Shown here: positions 24,055-32,040 of the stretch, piece after piece
Layout: the number at the start of each line of letters is the position of its first letter
Numbering within the stretch: the first letter of the stretch is position 1
Source of the DNA: Phocaeicola vulgatus ATCC 8482
GTDB taxonomy: Bacteria; Bacteroidota; Bacteroidia; Bacteroidales; Bacteroidaceae
Assembly (NCBI RefSeq): GCF_000012825.1
Contig: NC_009614.1
Coordinates: 2,046,001 to 2,110,000, forward strand
DNA length: 64,000 bases
Direction of reading: 5' to 3'
The notes under the pieces: model-generated
Told to the model about the DNA's origin: nothing
What the model saw: the letters and a program-made list of their open reading frames with translations, nothing else
The model's database searches: none
Made by a program: the position numbers and the translations under genes

Positions 24055-25080
24055 TCAGATTGTTTTCAAATTCTGTTTTGAGTACCATGCCTGATACGCG
24101 GCGGCATACTCCTGACGTTCCCGCTCCAGGGAATCTCTCATCTTCGGGGTGTACCCGAGCAGGCGGATGTATCCTCCGTTATAACCGGTGAGTTCGCACC
24201 TTATTCCGGCTTCCTCCAGTTTGTCGATGCGTTTTTGGGCCATTTTTGCGCTTGAATATTCCTTCGGCCAAAAATAGAGTTCGCCCCGTGAGCCGAAACA
24301 GTCTTCCCCCAGAATTATTTCCCCGGCATACTTCCGGCTTTCGATGAAGCCGAAACGCGCTTTGCCCAATGCCCGGCGCATTGCCTTGTGTGCCGGACCT
24401 TCCGGATGCTTGAATACCTCCGGTTTGTCTTTGCTGTCGAGTCTGGGCGGTTCCACCTTGTACGGCTGTTTGTAACTTCCGATTCCAAGTGTCAGGTAAA
24501 AGTTGGTGTGAAAATAGTCCGTCATGGGGTCGCTGTCGTCGAAATTGTACGACATGATGAAATCGCAGATATTCATCATTACATCCTTTGCCCTGTCCGT
24601 CAAGTATTTGTCTGAATCGATATGATAGTGGTTGACATCGCCTTGAACTTTTCCAGACTCTTTGGTGAACGCCTCGAAATCCGCTTTCATCAACCGGATA
24701 TGGATGGAGTGGCAATTCTCCCGTCTGACAGAGAACTTGTATCCCGGATAGGTCTCCTTGAGCCATGCCCGTACCAGTGCCACGATTTCCGGCGCATGCT
24801 GCCCCTTGTAATTGCGGCCTTTCCAGCGGTATTCGTTATACACATACTCGGTGTATTCCTTTGCCGTGGCTCCCGAATAGTCATATTCATATCCGGTTGA
24901 AGTCGCGGGAATATCCGGTTTGTCTTTCCAAGCCTCAAAAAGCCTTCCAAACTCGGTGTTCACCTGTTGCATGATCGCAGTGTCGCCACCCTTGTCCGGG
25001 TGGTGCTCCAATGCCAGCCGGCGGTATTCTTTCTTCAAGTCCGCCAGAGAGTGTATGTTCTGAAAATAAGTCATAGCCAT
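24055..25080 (-). CDS. J-domain protein with polyvalent-protein-like C-terminus
   Basis: 341-aa protein starting at 25080 (MAMTYFQNIHSLADLKKEYR). The first 60 residues form a DnaJ-like J domain with the HPD tripeptide (ALEHHPDKGGDTAIMQQVNT), which would stimulate a DnaK ATPase. The rest (YEYDYSGATAKEYTEYVYNE, WKGRNYKGQHAPEIVALVRA, KFSVRRENCHSIHIRLMKAD) resembles an LPD29-type domain of the large polyvalent proteins described for phages and conjugative elements. No client-binding zinc domain is present. It may use the host chaperone during establishment; this is inference. Confidence 0.7.
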   Translation of the reverse strand: MAMTYFQNIHSLADLKKEYRRLALEHHPDKGGDTAIMQQVNTEFGRLFEAWKDKPDIPATSTGYEYDYSGATAKEYTEYVYNEYRWKGRNYKGQHAPEIVALVRAWLKETYPGYKFSVRRENCHSIHIRLMKADFEAFTKESGKVQGDVNHYHIDSDKYLTDRAKDVMMNICDFIMSYNFDDSDPMTDYFHTNFYLTLGIGSYKQPYKVEPPRLDSKDKPEVFKHPEGPAHKAMRRALGKARFGFIESRKYAGEIILGEDCFGSRGELYFWPKEYSSAKMAQKRIDKLEEAGIRCELTGYNGGYIRLLGYTPKMRDSLERERQEYAAAYQAWYSKQNLKTI

Positions 25081-25087
25081 GAGTTTT

Positions 25088-25297
25088 TTATGCCCCTGCG
25101 AGGCGGTTGATAAAATATTCCCGGTAGTCAAGGTCAAGACCGAGGTTGAGACAGGCCATTTCCATGTCATCTTCCCTCAAATCATCTGCCTCCTGCAATT
25201 CGCGCAGATACCGGATTTCGGAGTCCAGGTACTCCCGTGCTTCCGTTTGACTGCAACCGCATGAGCTGCTGATCAGACTGATAATGTTTCCTTGCAT
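25088..25297 (-). CDS. Small acidic unknown protein
   Basis: 69-aa acidic protein (MQGNIISLISSSCGCSQTEA, REDDMEMACLNLGLDLDYRE), probably all-helical. It overlaps the 99-aa gene upstream by 25 nt and ends 7 nt before the J-domain gene. Size and acidity recall DNA-mimic or adaptor proteins, but nothing specific supports that. Confidence 0.5.
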   Translation of the reverse strand: MQGNIISLISSSCGCSQTEAREYLDSEIRYLRELQEADDLREDDMEMACLNLGLDLDYREYFINRLAGA

Positions 25298-25572
25298 ACT
25301 GTTTGATTTTTGGGGTTACTGTTCCTTTTTCTGAAGCGTCGTCCGTCATATATCGAGACGGCCCGTTCCACCAGAATCCTGCGGTTGTCTTCCGAGAGTT
25401 CCAGGTAGAACCGTTCCGCCGCGCCGAATGTGCCCTTGCCTGTCGCCACGCACCATTTTTCCCAGAAATGCGGGTACATGCCGCCATACACGGCTTTGCA
25501 TTCCTCCTCGCTCCAGGCGTTCCACATGTAGTAGAAGAAACTGGAGACGGTATTTTCCGCTTGATATTTCAT
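25273..25572 (-). CDS. Small unknown protein
   Basis: 99-aa protein starting at 25572 (MKYQAENTVSSFFYYMWNAW), aromatic-rich with a basic C-terminus (YDGRRFRKRNSNPKNQ). It overlaps the upstream gene by 4 nt (ATGA arrangement), typical of translational coupling. Not recognised. The N-terminal part resembles the 92-aa protein at 21045-21323 in composition (Trp/Tyr-rich, Y.K.W pattern), so distant kinship is possible. Confidence 0.55.
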   Translation of the reverse strand: MKYQAENTVSSFFYYMWNAWSEEECKAVYGGMYPHFWEKWCVATGKGTFGAAERFYLELSEDNRRILVERAVSIYDGRRFRKRNSNPKNQTVCKETLSV

Positions 25573-26168
25573 GGTTCTTCTATTTGTGATTCTACATTGT
25601 TTGTTTCTCTCAGTTGATGCCACACAGCCTCATACATCTCATGAAGCCAGTCTATGTTCTTTGCGCCGAGTTCAAACGGGCTGTGACACTGCACCTCGTC
25701 ACCGCTTTCTTTCTCTTCGGCAAGGACGGTCAGGCTGTCCGCCGTTACCCGGAGTCCTGTCACCCTGCATTCATATAGTTCTCCGTTCTTGCCAAACCAT
25801 ATCACCCAGACCGGATCATAATCCTCTTCCGGAAGACGAATTTCTTTCACGCAGTGAGTATGGAGCAACTGCCGTATCGCGTCGATGATGTCCCCCCGCA
25901 GTTCCTTGATCCTGCCGCTGAAATCAACGGCTTCTGACGGTAAACTTCCTTTTCCGCCTCTTTCCTGCAAGGAGAGAATCCGCGTGTCGGGATGGATACA
26001 GAAATCCCAGTCCAACACTTCATCGTCATCGCGTGTCGTGTGGATATCGCCGCCCAAAACAAGACCGCAATCGTCATTTACCATTCTTTTTGCTTCATCG
26101 CGGTCTTCTGCCGCTACCGTGTAAGTGCCCTCGAAGGAATACCTTACTCTTATGTCATATCTTTTCAT
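25569..26168 (-). CDS. Unknown accessory protein
   Basis: 199-aa protein starting at 26168 (MKRYDIRVRYSFEGTYTVAA); an ATG four codons upstream is possible. The N-terminus looks like a small beta-alpha domain common in Bacteroides element proteins (AEDRDEAKRMVNDDCGLVLG). The rest (YDPVWVIWFGKNGELYECRV) is not recognised. It is acidic overall and in the operon 29399-22628. Confidence 0.55.
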   Translation of the reverse strand: MKRYDIRVRYSFEGTYTVAAEDRDEAKRMVNDDCGLVLGGDIHTTRDDDEVLDWDFCIHPDTRILSLQERGGKGSLPSEAVDFSGRIKELRGDIIDAIRQLLHTHCVKEIRLPEEDYDPVWVIWFGKNGELYECRVTGLRVTADSLTVLAEEKESGDEVQCHSPFELGAKNIDWLHEMYEAVWHQLRETNNVESQIEEP

Positions 26169-26215
26169 GATTCTTTCCATTTGATTGTTGATACCAGATT
26201 CATTGCCCGGAAGGA

Positions 26216-26713
26216 TTACCGGATATTCAATATTGCGCTAAAGGCATGTGGGTCAAGCCTGTAAAACGTCGGAAGGTTAAGTGTGACCATCGGGTAGCTT
26301 ACCCAGCCGCTCTGACGTCTATAACCTGTATCCTCAGCCAATTTGTTGGACAGAAGGAACTCCATGGCATCAGGATTGTTGTTGATGTCCACGAATGCCC
26401 TGTCAGGCAGTGAGAATGCCGCCTTATCTTCTAAGTTGACCGTCAGGACCGTGTATATCTCATGGGTCACGGGATCTTTCAGAGACAATGCCGGCCAGCC
26501 GTTATGGTACATTTCAATCACGATTGAGAGACGGCTTTCCTGATACAGGAAAGTCTCTTCCATGGACGGATGGTCGCATTTGACAATTTCAAAATCATCC
26601 TCCCCTTTGGTAAATGTCACCATCGGATAGGATACATCGACAAAACATTCCTCTTCCCGGTAACAGATATGTTCTTTTCCCTTTGAACGGATTATAGCTA
26701 ATTGGGTGTTCAT
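26216..26713 (-). CDS. DUF4313-like protein
   Basis: 165-aa protein starting at 26713 (MNTQLAIIRSKGKEHICYRE). The text YHNGWPALSLKDPVTHEIYT and DRAFVDINNNPDAMEFLLSN matches DUF4313, a small family on Bacteroidales mobile elements with no assigned function. Gaps of about 50 nt on each side. Confidence 0.65.
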   Translation of the reverse strand: MNTQLAIIRSKGKEHICYREEECFVDVSYPMVTFTKGEDDFEIVKCDHPSMEETFLYQESRLSIVIEMYHNGWPALSLKDPVTHEIYTVLTVNLEDKAAFSLPDRAFVDINNNPDAMEFLLSNKLAEDTGYRRQSGWVSYPMVTLNLPTFYRLDPHAFSAILNIR

Positions 26714-26763
26714 ATTCGTAACTGGTTTTAAAATTATTGACTTGCAAGTTAATTGGCCGGCAT

Positions 26764-27015
26764 TCATCTGCCTGTTTCTTTAAACGTGTGATTGTCACCG
26801 CCTGCGGACATTTGGGAGAGTTGCTGTTTCACCGCCTTGATTTTCCCAATCAGTTCGTCCTCCCTTCGGAATGAGGGGGTACATTTGGTACGCCTCATCC
26901 CGGCTCCCCAGGGGATGTCGCCGCATACTTTTCTCAGGCGTGCCTTTTCGCTTTCCAGGGCCGACTCCAGACGGGCCAGCCTGCGTCGCAACGATTCTTC
27001 GGTCACAGTTCTCAT
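26764..27015 (-). CDS. Small coiled-coil protein
   Basis: 83-aa, highly charged and helical protein (RRRLARLESALESEKARLRK, ELIGKIKAVKQQLSQM), likely a short coiled coil. No family recognised. Its frame sits 69 nt after the 295-aa gene in the same operon. Confidence 0.5.
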   Translation of the reverse strand: MRTVTEESLRRRLARLESALESEKARLRKVCGDIPWGAGMRRTKCTPSFRREDELIGKIKAVKQQLSQMSAGGDNHTFKETGR

Positions 27016-27084
27016 GATCTCATTGTTTTTTTTGTATGGTGACGGGTAGGAAAGACAGTCACCATACCGTCGTTATGTGTCACG

Positions 27085-27972
27085 TTATATTTTAGCTTTT
27101 TCCCTTTTGATGCCTCTCAGGACGTACAACAGGTGCAGGAACAGCTCCCTGTCGTAAATCCGGAAGAAGAACGGCTCGCCTGTTTCCCTGACCGTTCCGG
27201 TAAACGACACGGACTCCCGGTTCACGGGATATTGGAGGAAGTTGCCATTTGCCAGCAGGGTGTGCTTTTTCTTCATCACTTCGCCTAGGAACTTGTCCAT
27301 ATCGTCGTTTTCCTCATAGCCGGAGAAGTAGAGGAAATGATGACGGCGCAGGCTTCGCAGGATTTTGGCGGTTTCCAGCCTTACATCCCTGCCTGACGAT
27401 TCGTCCGTTCCTCTCATCAGGTTGCAGATGAACTTCTTCTCGCCATTTATGTCAAGAAACAGATAAGGAACTATAATTATAGAAGCATGCCGTGCGTGGC
27501 CGGAGATGACCATCGGCTTTTCTTTCAGGATGTCTCCTTTGAAGGTAATGTTCCGGTAATGGTTGTCCATCTGCCGTTCCAGCTCCTTTCTTGGCGTGGT
27601 AACGGAGCGGAGTCCCGTGAAGTAGCGTCCGCCCGCCCGGAAGCAGAACCGGTAGATGTCCGCATGATAAGGCTCTCCCAGGAAAAAGAAATTCCGGGTA
27701 TGGCGGATGGGGGGCAAGACATCCATGTAGTCGAAATATCTTTCTTCCGTAATCTCACTGAACGGGGCGCAGAGGGATTGCAGGTGGATGCGTATCATCT
27801 TGCGGACGGTATTTCCGGACACGGCTGTGAGGTACGGGTTCTTTTCCCTGTCCCTCAGTTCCTCCAGTGTCTCATGATGGTAGTCGCCGTGTATTCCGTC
27901 AGACATGGTGGTCACGCAGCTGCCGTCAAAACTGCGTGAATCGACTACGAATTTCAGTTTGTCGTTATTCAT
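27085..27972 (-). CDS. Unknown accessory protein
   Basis: 295-aa protein (MNNDKLKFVVDSRSFDGSCV, FFFLGEPYHADIYRFCFRAG, YLFLDINGEKKFICNLMRGT) with a basic C-terminus (LYVLRGIKREKAKI). No motif recognised. It lies 3 nt after the preceding gene, so expression is probably coupled. Confidence 0.6.
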   Translation of the reverse strand: MNNDKLKFVVDSRSFDGSCVTTMSDGIHGDYHHETLEELRDREKNPYLTAVSGNTVRKMIRIHLQSLCAPFSEITEERYFDYMDVLPPIRHTRNFFFLGEPYHADIYRFCFRAGGRYFTGLRSVTTPRKELERQMDNHYRNITFKGDILKEKPMVISGHARHASIIIVPYLFLDINGEKKFICNLMRGTDESSGRDVRLETAKILRSLRRHHFLYFSGYEENDDMDKFLGEVMKKKHTLLANGNFLQYPVNRESVSFTGTVRETGEPFFFRIYDRELFLHLLYVLRGIKREKAKI

Positions 27973-27975
27973 GGT

Positions 27976-29118
27976 TCAGATGTTTTGAAGGTTCAACACT
28001 CTCTTGGCGGCACTGAGGGCATTGGAGGTGAGCTGCCGTTGCCATGCCTTGTTTCTGGGTGACCAGCGGAATCCGGAGGATTTCAGTTCCTTTCGTCTGT
28101 TGTCTTCGGGAATCCTGTCAAACAGGATCTGAAGGCGGTCTTCCCCATAGTTCCATACAAGTGTCCCGCCCTCGAACGGCACTTCCTTGTTTTCCCGGCT
28201 TTGCACCGCTTTCAGCCTTTCGCGCATCCGTTCCGCAAGTTCCGGCAATTGGAAGAATTTGTTTCTCGGGGTGATGACGGGTTTCCTTAGCCTTGCGTTA
28301 TATTCGGAAATGAAGTCCACGGCCCTGCGGACGATTTCCACTTCCCCGTGATTGGCGAAGGTGGATACCTTGTTCAGGATGCTGCTGACGAACAGGGCAC
28401 GGTTATAACCCCGGCATTGTCCGGTGTCAATCCCGTGGATGGTGTCGGCGCTGCTCTTGATGTCGCGTTTGAGCGTCTGCCATGCCTTTTCCAGTTTTTC
28501 TTCCTCCGGTCGTGCGGCTTCCTTTTTTCGTCTGACGGCTTCAAGAACCTTTTGCCGCCAATTGCGGAACTCCTCGTAGCGGTTCTGATAGCTTCTGTTC
28601 GTATTCTCCTGCCTGTGGTAATCAAATCCGCCTCGTCCCGTCACCATCGGGTTGGCGCAGCGTGAGAGGGCCGAGAGCTGGGCGGATAGCTTTTTCCGGT
28701 AGGCGGCGATGTATGTATCCCGTTCCTCTTCCTGCATGAGTTGCAGGTCGTTGTGCAGCTCCTCCCCGTAAATCATGATGTCCGTCTCGCCACGAATCTC
28801 CGGGTCGAAGGAACTCCAGGCGTATGCGTCGCAAGCCTGTTTCCACATATCCTCCAGATAGCCAGGATGTTTGAACGCTACGGCTTCCCAGTCTTTGAAG
28901 TCCCTGGAATGCAATTCATTCCGATCTTCCGGATTTCCGTACAGGTGTACATAGTTGCCCGTTCCATGATGCTCCTTTCTGAAATGGAACGGTACGGGAG
29001 GATGGTCCGTACCCTTTTCCCGGATCATCGTGACCCGGTGCGCATTCTCTGCGGTAAGGCCCGTTACTTGTTCTTCCCGGACCTTTGCTGTTGTTGTTTC
29101 AGTCATAACCGTTGCCAT
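27976..29118 (-). CDS. Polyvalent-protein-like accessory protein
   Basis: 380-aa protein, largely helical and charged. The C-terminal ~60 residues (LVWNYGEDRLQILFDRIPED, then SGFRWSPRNKAWQRQLTSNA) form a small domain often seen at the ends of large polyvalent proteins and helicases of Bacteroidales plasmids and ICEs. A lysine/glutamate-rich helix lies around residues 190-230. Start at 29118 (MATVMTETTTAKVREEQVTG); ATG 29106 is an alternative. It overlaps the 98-aa gene by 16 nt. Confidence 0.6.
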   Translation of the reverse strand: MATVMTETTTAKVREEQVTGLTAENAHRVTMIREKGTDHPPVPFHFRKEHHGTGNYVHLYGNPEDRNELHSRDFKDWEAVAFKHPGYLEDMWKQACDAYAWSSFDPEIRGETDIMIYGEELHNDLQLMQEEERDTYIAAYRKKLSAQLSALSRCANPMVTGRGGFDYHRQENTNRSYQNRYEEFRNWRQKVLEAVRRKKEAARPEEEKLEKAWQTLKRDIKSSADTIHGIDTGQCRGYNRALFVSSILNKVSTFANHGEVEIVRRAVDFISEYNARLRKPVITPRNKFFQLPELAERMRERLKAVQSRENKEVPFEGGTLVWNYGEDRLQILFDRIPEDNRRKELKSSGFRWSPRNKAWQRQLTSNALSAAKRVLNLQNI

Positions 29119-29399
29119 TCATAAATTATTTCTACCAGTTCTTCGTCCGCCAGTTTTTGGATTTCCTCGTCCGAGCAATAGCAGGCGATTTCCTCGTCCA
29201 GCTTGAAAGCTGCCGGGTCAAGGCTTCTGATGCCGTCCAGCAGTTCCGGCACCAGGCTGTCTGCGGCAACCGTATAGCTTCCGTCCCTGCCTTGCACCTT
29301 CCGTGCGGGATAGCTCCTTTCCCGATAAACCAACATTCTCATTTTCGGATTGGCACCCTGCTGTCCTTTGTGGACTTTGCTTGTTGTCTCTCTGTTCAT
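29103..29399 (-). CDS. Small unknown protein, first gene of accessory unit 3
   Basis: 98-aa protein: basic N-terminus (MNRETTSKVHKGQQGANPKM) and acidic C-terminus (LDEEIACYCSDEEIQKLADE). Not recognised. It is the first gene of the 29399-22628 operon, with structured element copy 3 and a hairpin (29431-29446) directly upstream. Confidence 0.6.
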   Translation of the reverse strand: MNRETTSKVHKGQQGANPKMRMLVYRERSYPARKVQGRDGSYTVAADSLVPELLDGIRSLDPAAFKLDEEIACYCSDEEIQKLADEELVEIIYEWQRL

Positions 29400-29455
29400 A
29401 CCTTCATTTTTTTAGTTTGTTTGACATGATCGGCTCCGTGGAGCCGGTTTTTCGG

Positions 29456-29616
29456 TTTCTTACTTGCCGGACTGTCCTTTGCCGGGGATTGCGCAAGGCT
29501 TGGCAAAAGAAAATACCGCAGCGAAGCGAGGATGATTTTCTTTTAGCCAACCAGCCCCTGAAAGGGGCCGCCTTGCGCAATCAACCCGGCAAAGGGCTAT
29601 ATTTGCAGGTAAGAAA
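29456..29616 (-). promoter_or_regulatory. Structured element copy 3 (putative ssDNA promoter)
   Basis: The clearest copy. Outer duplex: 12 pairs (29456-29467 with 29605-29616, one G-T). Bubble: TATATTTG at 29598-29605. Long stem: CCTTTGCCGGG plus GATTGCGCAAGGC (29476-29499) pairs with 29570-29595, interrupted only by a 2-nt bulge in the same place as copy 1. Inner hairpins as in the other copies. CTTG at 29572-29575 lies 22 nt before the -7 box, near the -33 position. Confidence 0.65.
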
Positions 29617-29670
29617 TTGAAAGAATGGCTGGGATTTTCAATTTGTCGGATACAACATGTAATAAGTGTA

Positions 29671-29802
29671 ATGAGCAAATTTAAAAGCATACAACGAAGG
29701 TTTTTCAAATATTTTCCAAACTATCGGATATCAATATCATATCGTAAAACAAGCGAAGGCGTGGCATTCCGGAATAAATACATGTCTTCGCGTCAAAGGT
29801 GA
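29671..29802 (+). CDS. Possible small basic protein
   Basis: 43-residue frame starting at ATG 29671 (MSKFKSIQRRFFKYFPNYRI), very rich in Arg/Lys/Tyr. It ends 9 nt before the ATG of the membrane-protein gene. It may be a real leader gene or chance in AT-rich DNA; only position and composition support it. Confidence 0.3.
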   Translation: MSKFKSIQRRFFKYFPNYRISISYRKTSEGVAFRNKYMSSRQR

Positions 29803-29811
29803 TTGATTGAA

Positions 29812-30219
29812 ATGAATATATTCTCTGCTTTTGATACGGGTGTCATGGTAGCTCTCTTGCTGGGTATTGAGTTTCTTAGGAGTGATATCCAAACAATTCT
29901 CTATTGTAAAAGAAACGATCCCGGGATTTTTAAGAGCTGCCTGTATACATTATTTATATTGTTGGCAAGTCTTTATTCCATTGTGGCCGGAGCCATGCTT
30001 AACCCCGAGCCCGTACCCGTTTATGAATTGATGCCCGGTTTTCAAATAGGAGTTTATGGTTCTTGTTTTTTGTTTATATTTCTTGTTATCGCCGGTCTTT
30101 ACCGTAAAATATTACCTCTCGTCCTTTTGGGGTACGCTATGGTATATGTAATCGGTGTACTGATACCGTTACTTGGATATGTAGTGTCCATGATGAATTA
30201 TTTCGCCAGCGTAGGATGA
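29812..30219 (+). CDS. Small polytopic membrane protein
   Basis: 135-aa protein (start ATG 29812, MNIFSAFDTGVMVALLLGIE) with four predicted membrane segments: GVMVALLLGIEFL, CLYTLFILLASLYSIVAGAM, GVYGSCFLFIFLVIAGLY and LVLLGYAMVYVIGVLIPLLG. No family recognised. It is AT-rich compared with the tra operon. The following stretch to 30276 holds no convincing gene and then the integrase terminator. Confidence 0.6.
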   Translation: MNIFSAFDTGVMVALLLGIEFLRSDIQTILYCKRNDPGIFKSCLYTLFILLASLYSIVAGAMLNPEPVPVYELMPGFQIGVYGSCFLFIFLVIAGLYRKILPLVLLGYAMVYVIGVLIPLLGYVVSMMNYFASVG

Positions 30220-30271
30220 TTATGAAGATCAAAGATGTTTTCCAGAGAAAATGGATAACAGACAGTATAAC

Positions 30272-30301
30272 AAAAAGAAGGTATCCTTTTCAGATACCTT
30301 C
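30272..30301 (-). terminator. Terminator originally belonging to the integrase gene
   Basis: A perfect 9-bp stem GAAGGTATC/GATACCTTC (30277-30285, 30293-30301) has a 7-nt loop and five A residues on its left, read as TTTTT on the minus strand. Without the composite transposon it would stand about 20 nt after the integrase stop codon. Confidence 0.75.
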
Positions 30302-30321
30302 AATGACGGGCCGGTTGCATA

Positions 30322-30326
30322 TTTAC
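30322..30326. repeat. Target-site duplication TTTAC of the composite transposon, left copy
   Basis: TTTAC directly precedes the left IS1380-type end (CCTAATTTCC). The same five bases follow the right end at 37070-37074. Confidence 0.7.
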
Positions 30327-30658
30327 CCTAATTTCCGCAAGCGAATGAAATCAGAGATTGCCATGCATTTTTTAGTGAGTTTATTATCTTTACATTGTGT
30401 TTTAGTGAAACGAAGGTGCCAAAGGTCCACTCTTTTGCATAACTTCCCCTTACCCCATGAAGCGACTTGAGGCAATACGCATTACCCACCATTAGAATAA
30501 GGATTAGCCAAAATCCTGTTGAAAGGCTATTTTATACGCTGGATTCTCGGTATAGATGTTTAGCACGTACGTCCTTGAAGTCCTAATCCACTTTGCGGCA
30601 ATCGAGATGTATTTGAAAATATTGGTGTCCGGTAAAAGTTTGACCGAATCAAAAATAC

Positions 30659-30694
30659 AAGGCTGAATCCCCTCTCGGAGGTCCAGCCTTTTTC
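30659..30694 (+). terminator. Terminator-like hairpin upstream of the IS4 transposase
   Basis: AAGGCTG pairs with CAGCCTT, with inner pairing of CTC/GAG, followed by TTTTTC. It precedes a -7 box TACCTTTG (30697-30704). Such hairpins protect insertion sequences from transcription entering from outside. Confidence 0.6.
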
Positions 30695-30731
30695 GTTACC
30701 TTTGTTTCTGCTAAAAAATAAATCAATAACG

Positions 30732-31967
30732 ATGAACAAAGGTAGTCATTTCAACGGACAGCCGGCATATGGTCAGCTGATAAATTTGCTGGACAAGTCA
30801 AAAATTCTCCAAATCAGTCAAGAAAAGGGCGGCGAACGGTATGTCAAACACTTTGACGCTTGGCAGCATCTGCTGATAATGTTGTATGCCGTGATCAAAC
30901 GGTTCGATTCGCTGCGGGAAATCACGGACTCGATGTTCCCTGAAGCGAGAAAGCTTGCCCATCTTGGGATAAGCATGATGCCCCGGCGCAGTACTCTGTC
31001 TGACGCAAATGCACGCAGGTCAGAGGGAATCTTTGAGGCAATCTATCGCGACCTGTACAAGACATACCGCAACGAACTTTCATCGGACAGCCGAAACAAT
31101 CCATCTTCCAGTTGGATAAACCGGCTGCAGATTATCGATTCGACGACAATCAGCCTGTTCTCCAACCTTATCTTCACGGGAGTCGGACGCCATCCGAAGA
31201 CGGGGAAGAAGAAAGGCGGCATAAAGGTCCACACCAATATCCATGCAAACGAGGGAGTTTCTTCAGATATCAGGTTCACATCTGCCGCCACTAATGACAG
31301 TTTCATGCTCAAGCCGTCAAATTACACAAGCGGAGACATCGTTGCCCTGGACAGGGCCTACATCGATTACGCCAAGTTCGAGGAGCTGAGCCGGGCAGGT
31401 GTCATATATGTCACCAAGATGAAGAAGAATCTTGTCTATGAGGTTTCTGCTGATACGATATACATGACAGAAAGTGGGTTGATGGCACTTCGGGAACGCC
31501 ATGTGACATTCACGAAGAAGGTCAAAGATGGCGACGATATAAAGCACCATGCACGCATAGTCACCTACGTCGACCAAAAGAAAAGAGGGGCCAAGCTCAT
31601 ATCCCTCCTCACAAACGACATGGAGATGAGCGCCGAGGATATTGTGGCAATCTACCGGAAACGCTGGGAGATAGAGCTGTTGTTCAAGCAGATAAAGCAG
31701 AACTTCCCCCTTCGGTACTTTTACGGCGAAAGCGCCAATGCCATCAAAATCCAGATATGGATAACCCTCATCGCCAACCTTCTACTGATGGTGCTGAAGA
31801 AACGCATCAAACGCAGCTGGAGCTTCTCGGGATTGGCAACAATGGTCAGAATCATGTTAATGTATTACGTCAACCTCTACACCTTCCTCGAAGAACCCGA
31901 CAAAGACTGGTCAAAACTGGTAGCCGAGGCAGAATCGCCACCCAAGGAACTCCTGCTCTTTGGATAG
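30732..31967 (+). CDS. IS4-family transposase
   Basis: 411-aa DDE transposase starting at 30732 (MNKGSHFNGQPAYGQLINLL). Catalytic aspartates are in IIDSTTISLF and ALDRAYIDY. The glutamate lies in the YREK signature YRKRWEIELLFKQIKQNF, diagnostic of the IS4 family. Full length and apparently functional; it lies within matching inverted repeats and a 9-bp target duplication. Confidence 0.92.
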   Translation: MNKGSHFNGQPAYGQLINLLDKSKILQISQEKGGERYVKHFDAWQHLLIMLYAVIKRFDSLREITDSMFPEARKLAHLGISMMPRRSTLSDANARRSEGIFEAIYRDLYKTYRNELSSDSRNNPSSSWINRLQIIDSTTISLFSNLIFTGVGRHPKTGKKKGGIKVHTNIHANEGVSSDIRFTSAATNDSFMLKPSNYTSGDIVALDRAYIDYAKFEELSRAGVIYVTKMKKNLVYEVSADTIYMTESGLMALRERHVTFTKKVKDGDDIKHHARIVTYVDQKKRGAKLISLLTNDMEMSAEDIVAIYRKRWEIELLFKQIKQNFPLRYFYGESANAIKIQIWITLIANLLLMVLKKRIKRSWSFSGLATMVRIMLMYYVNLYTFLEEPDKDWSKLVAEAESPPKELLLFG

Positions 31968-32040
31968 AGGGGCTTACCAGACAAAACAAACACCCGCAAT
32001 GCCTATCAAGTGACACTGCGGGTAGGCGAATCGTACTACA

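Noticed and set aside
16168-29399. CRISPR array or toxin-antitoxin pair in the accessory block
   Set aside because: No regularly spaced identical repeats and no recognisable toxin or antitoxin motifs were seen; the only repeats are the three structured elements.
30216-30470. 84-residue plus-strand frame
   Set aside because: It runs through the integrase terminator and then across the end of IS1380 copy A, so it is a chance fusion frame.
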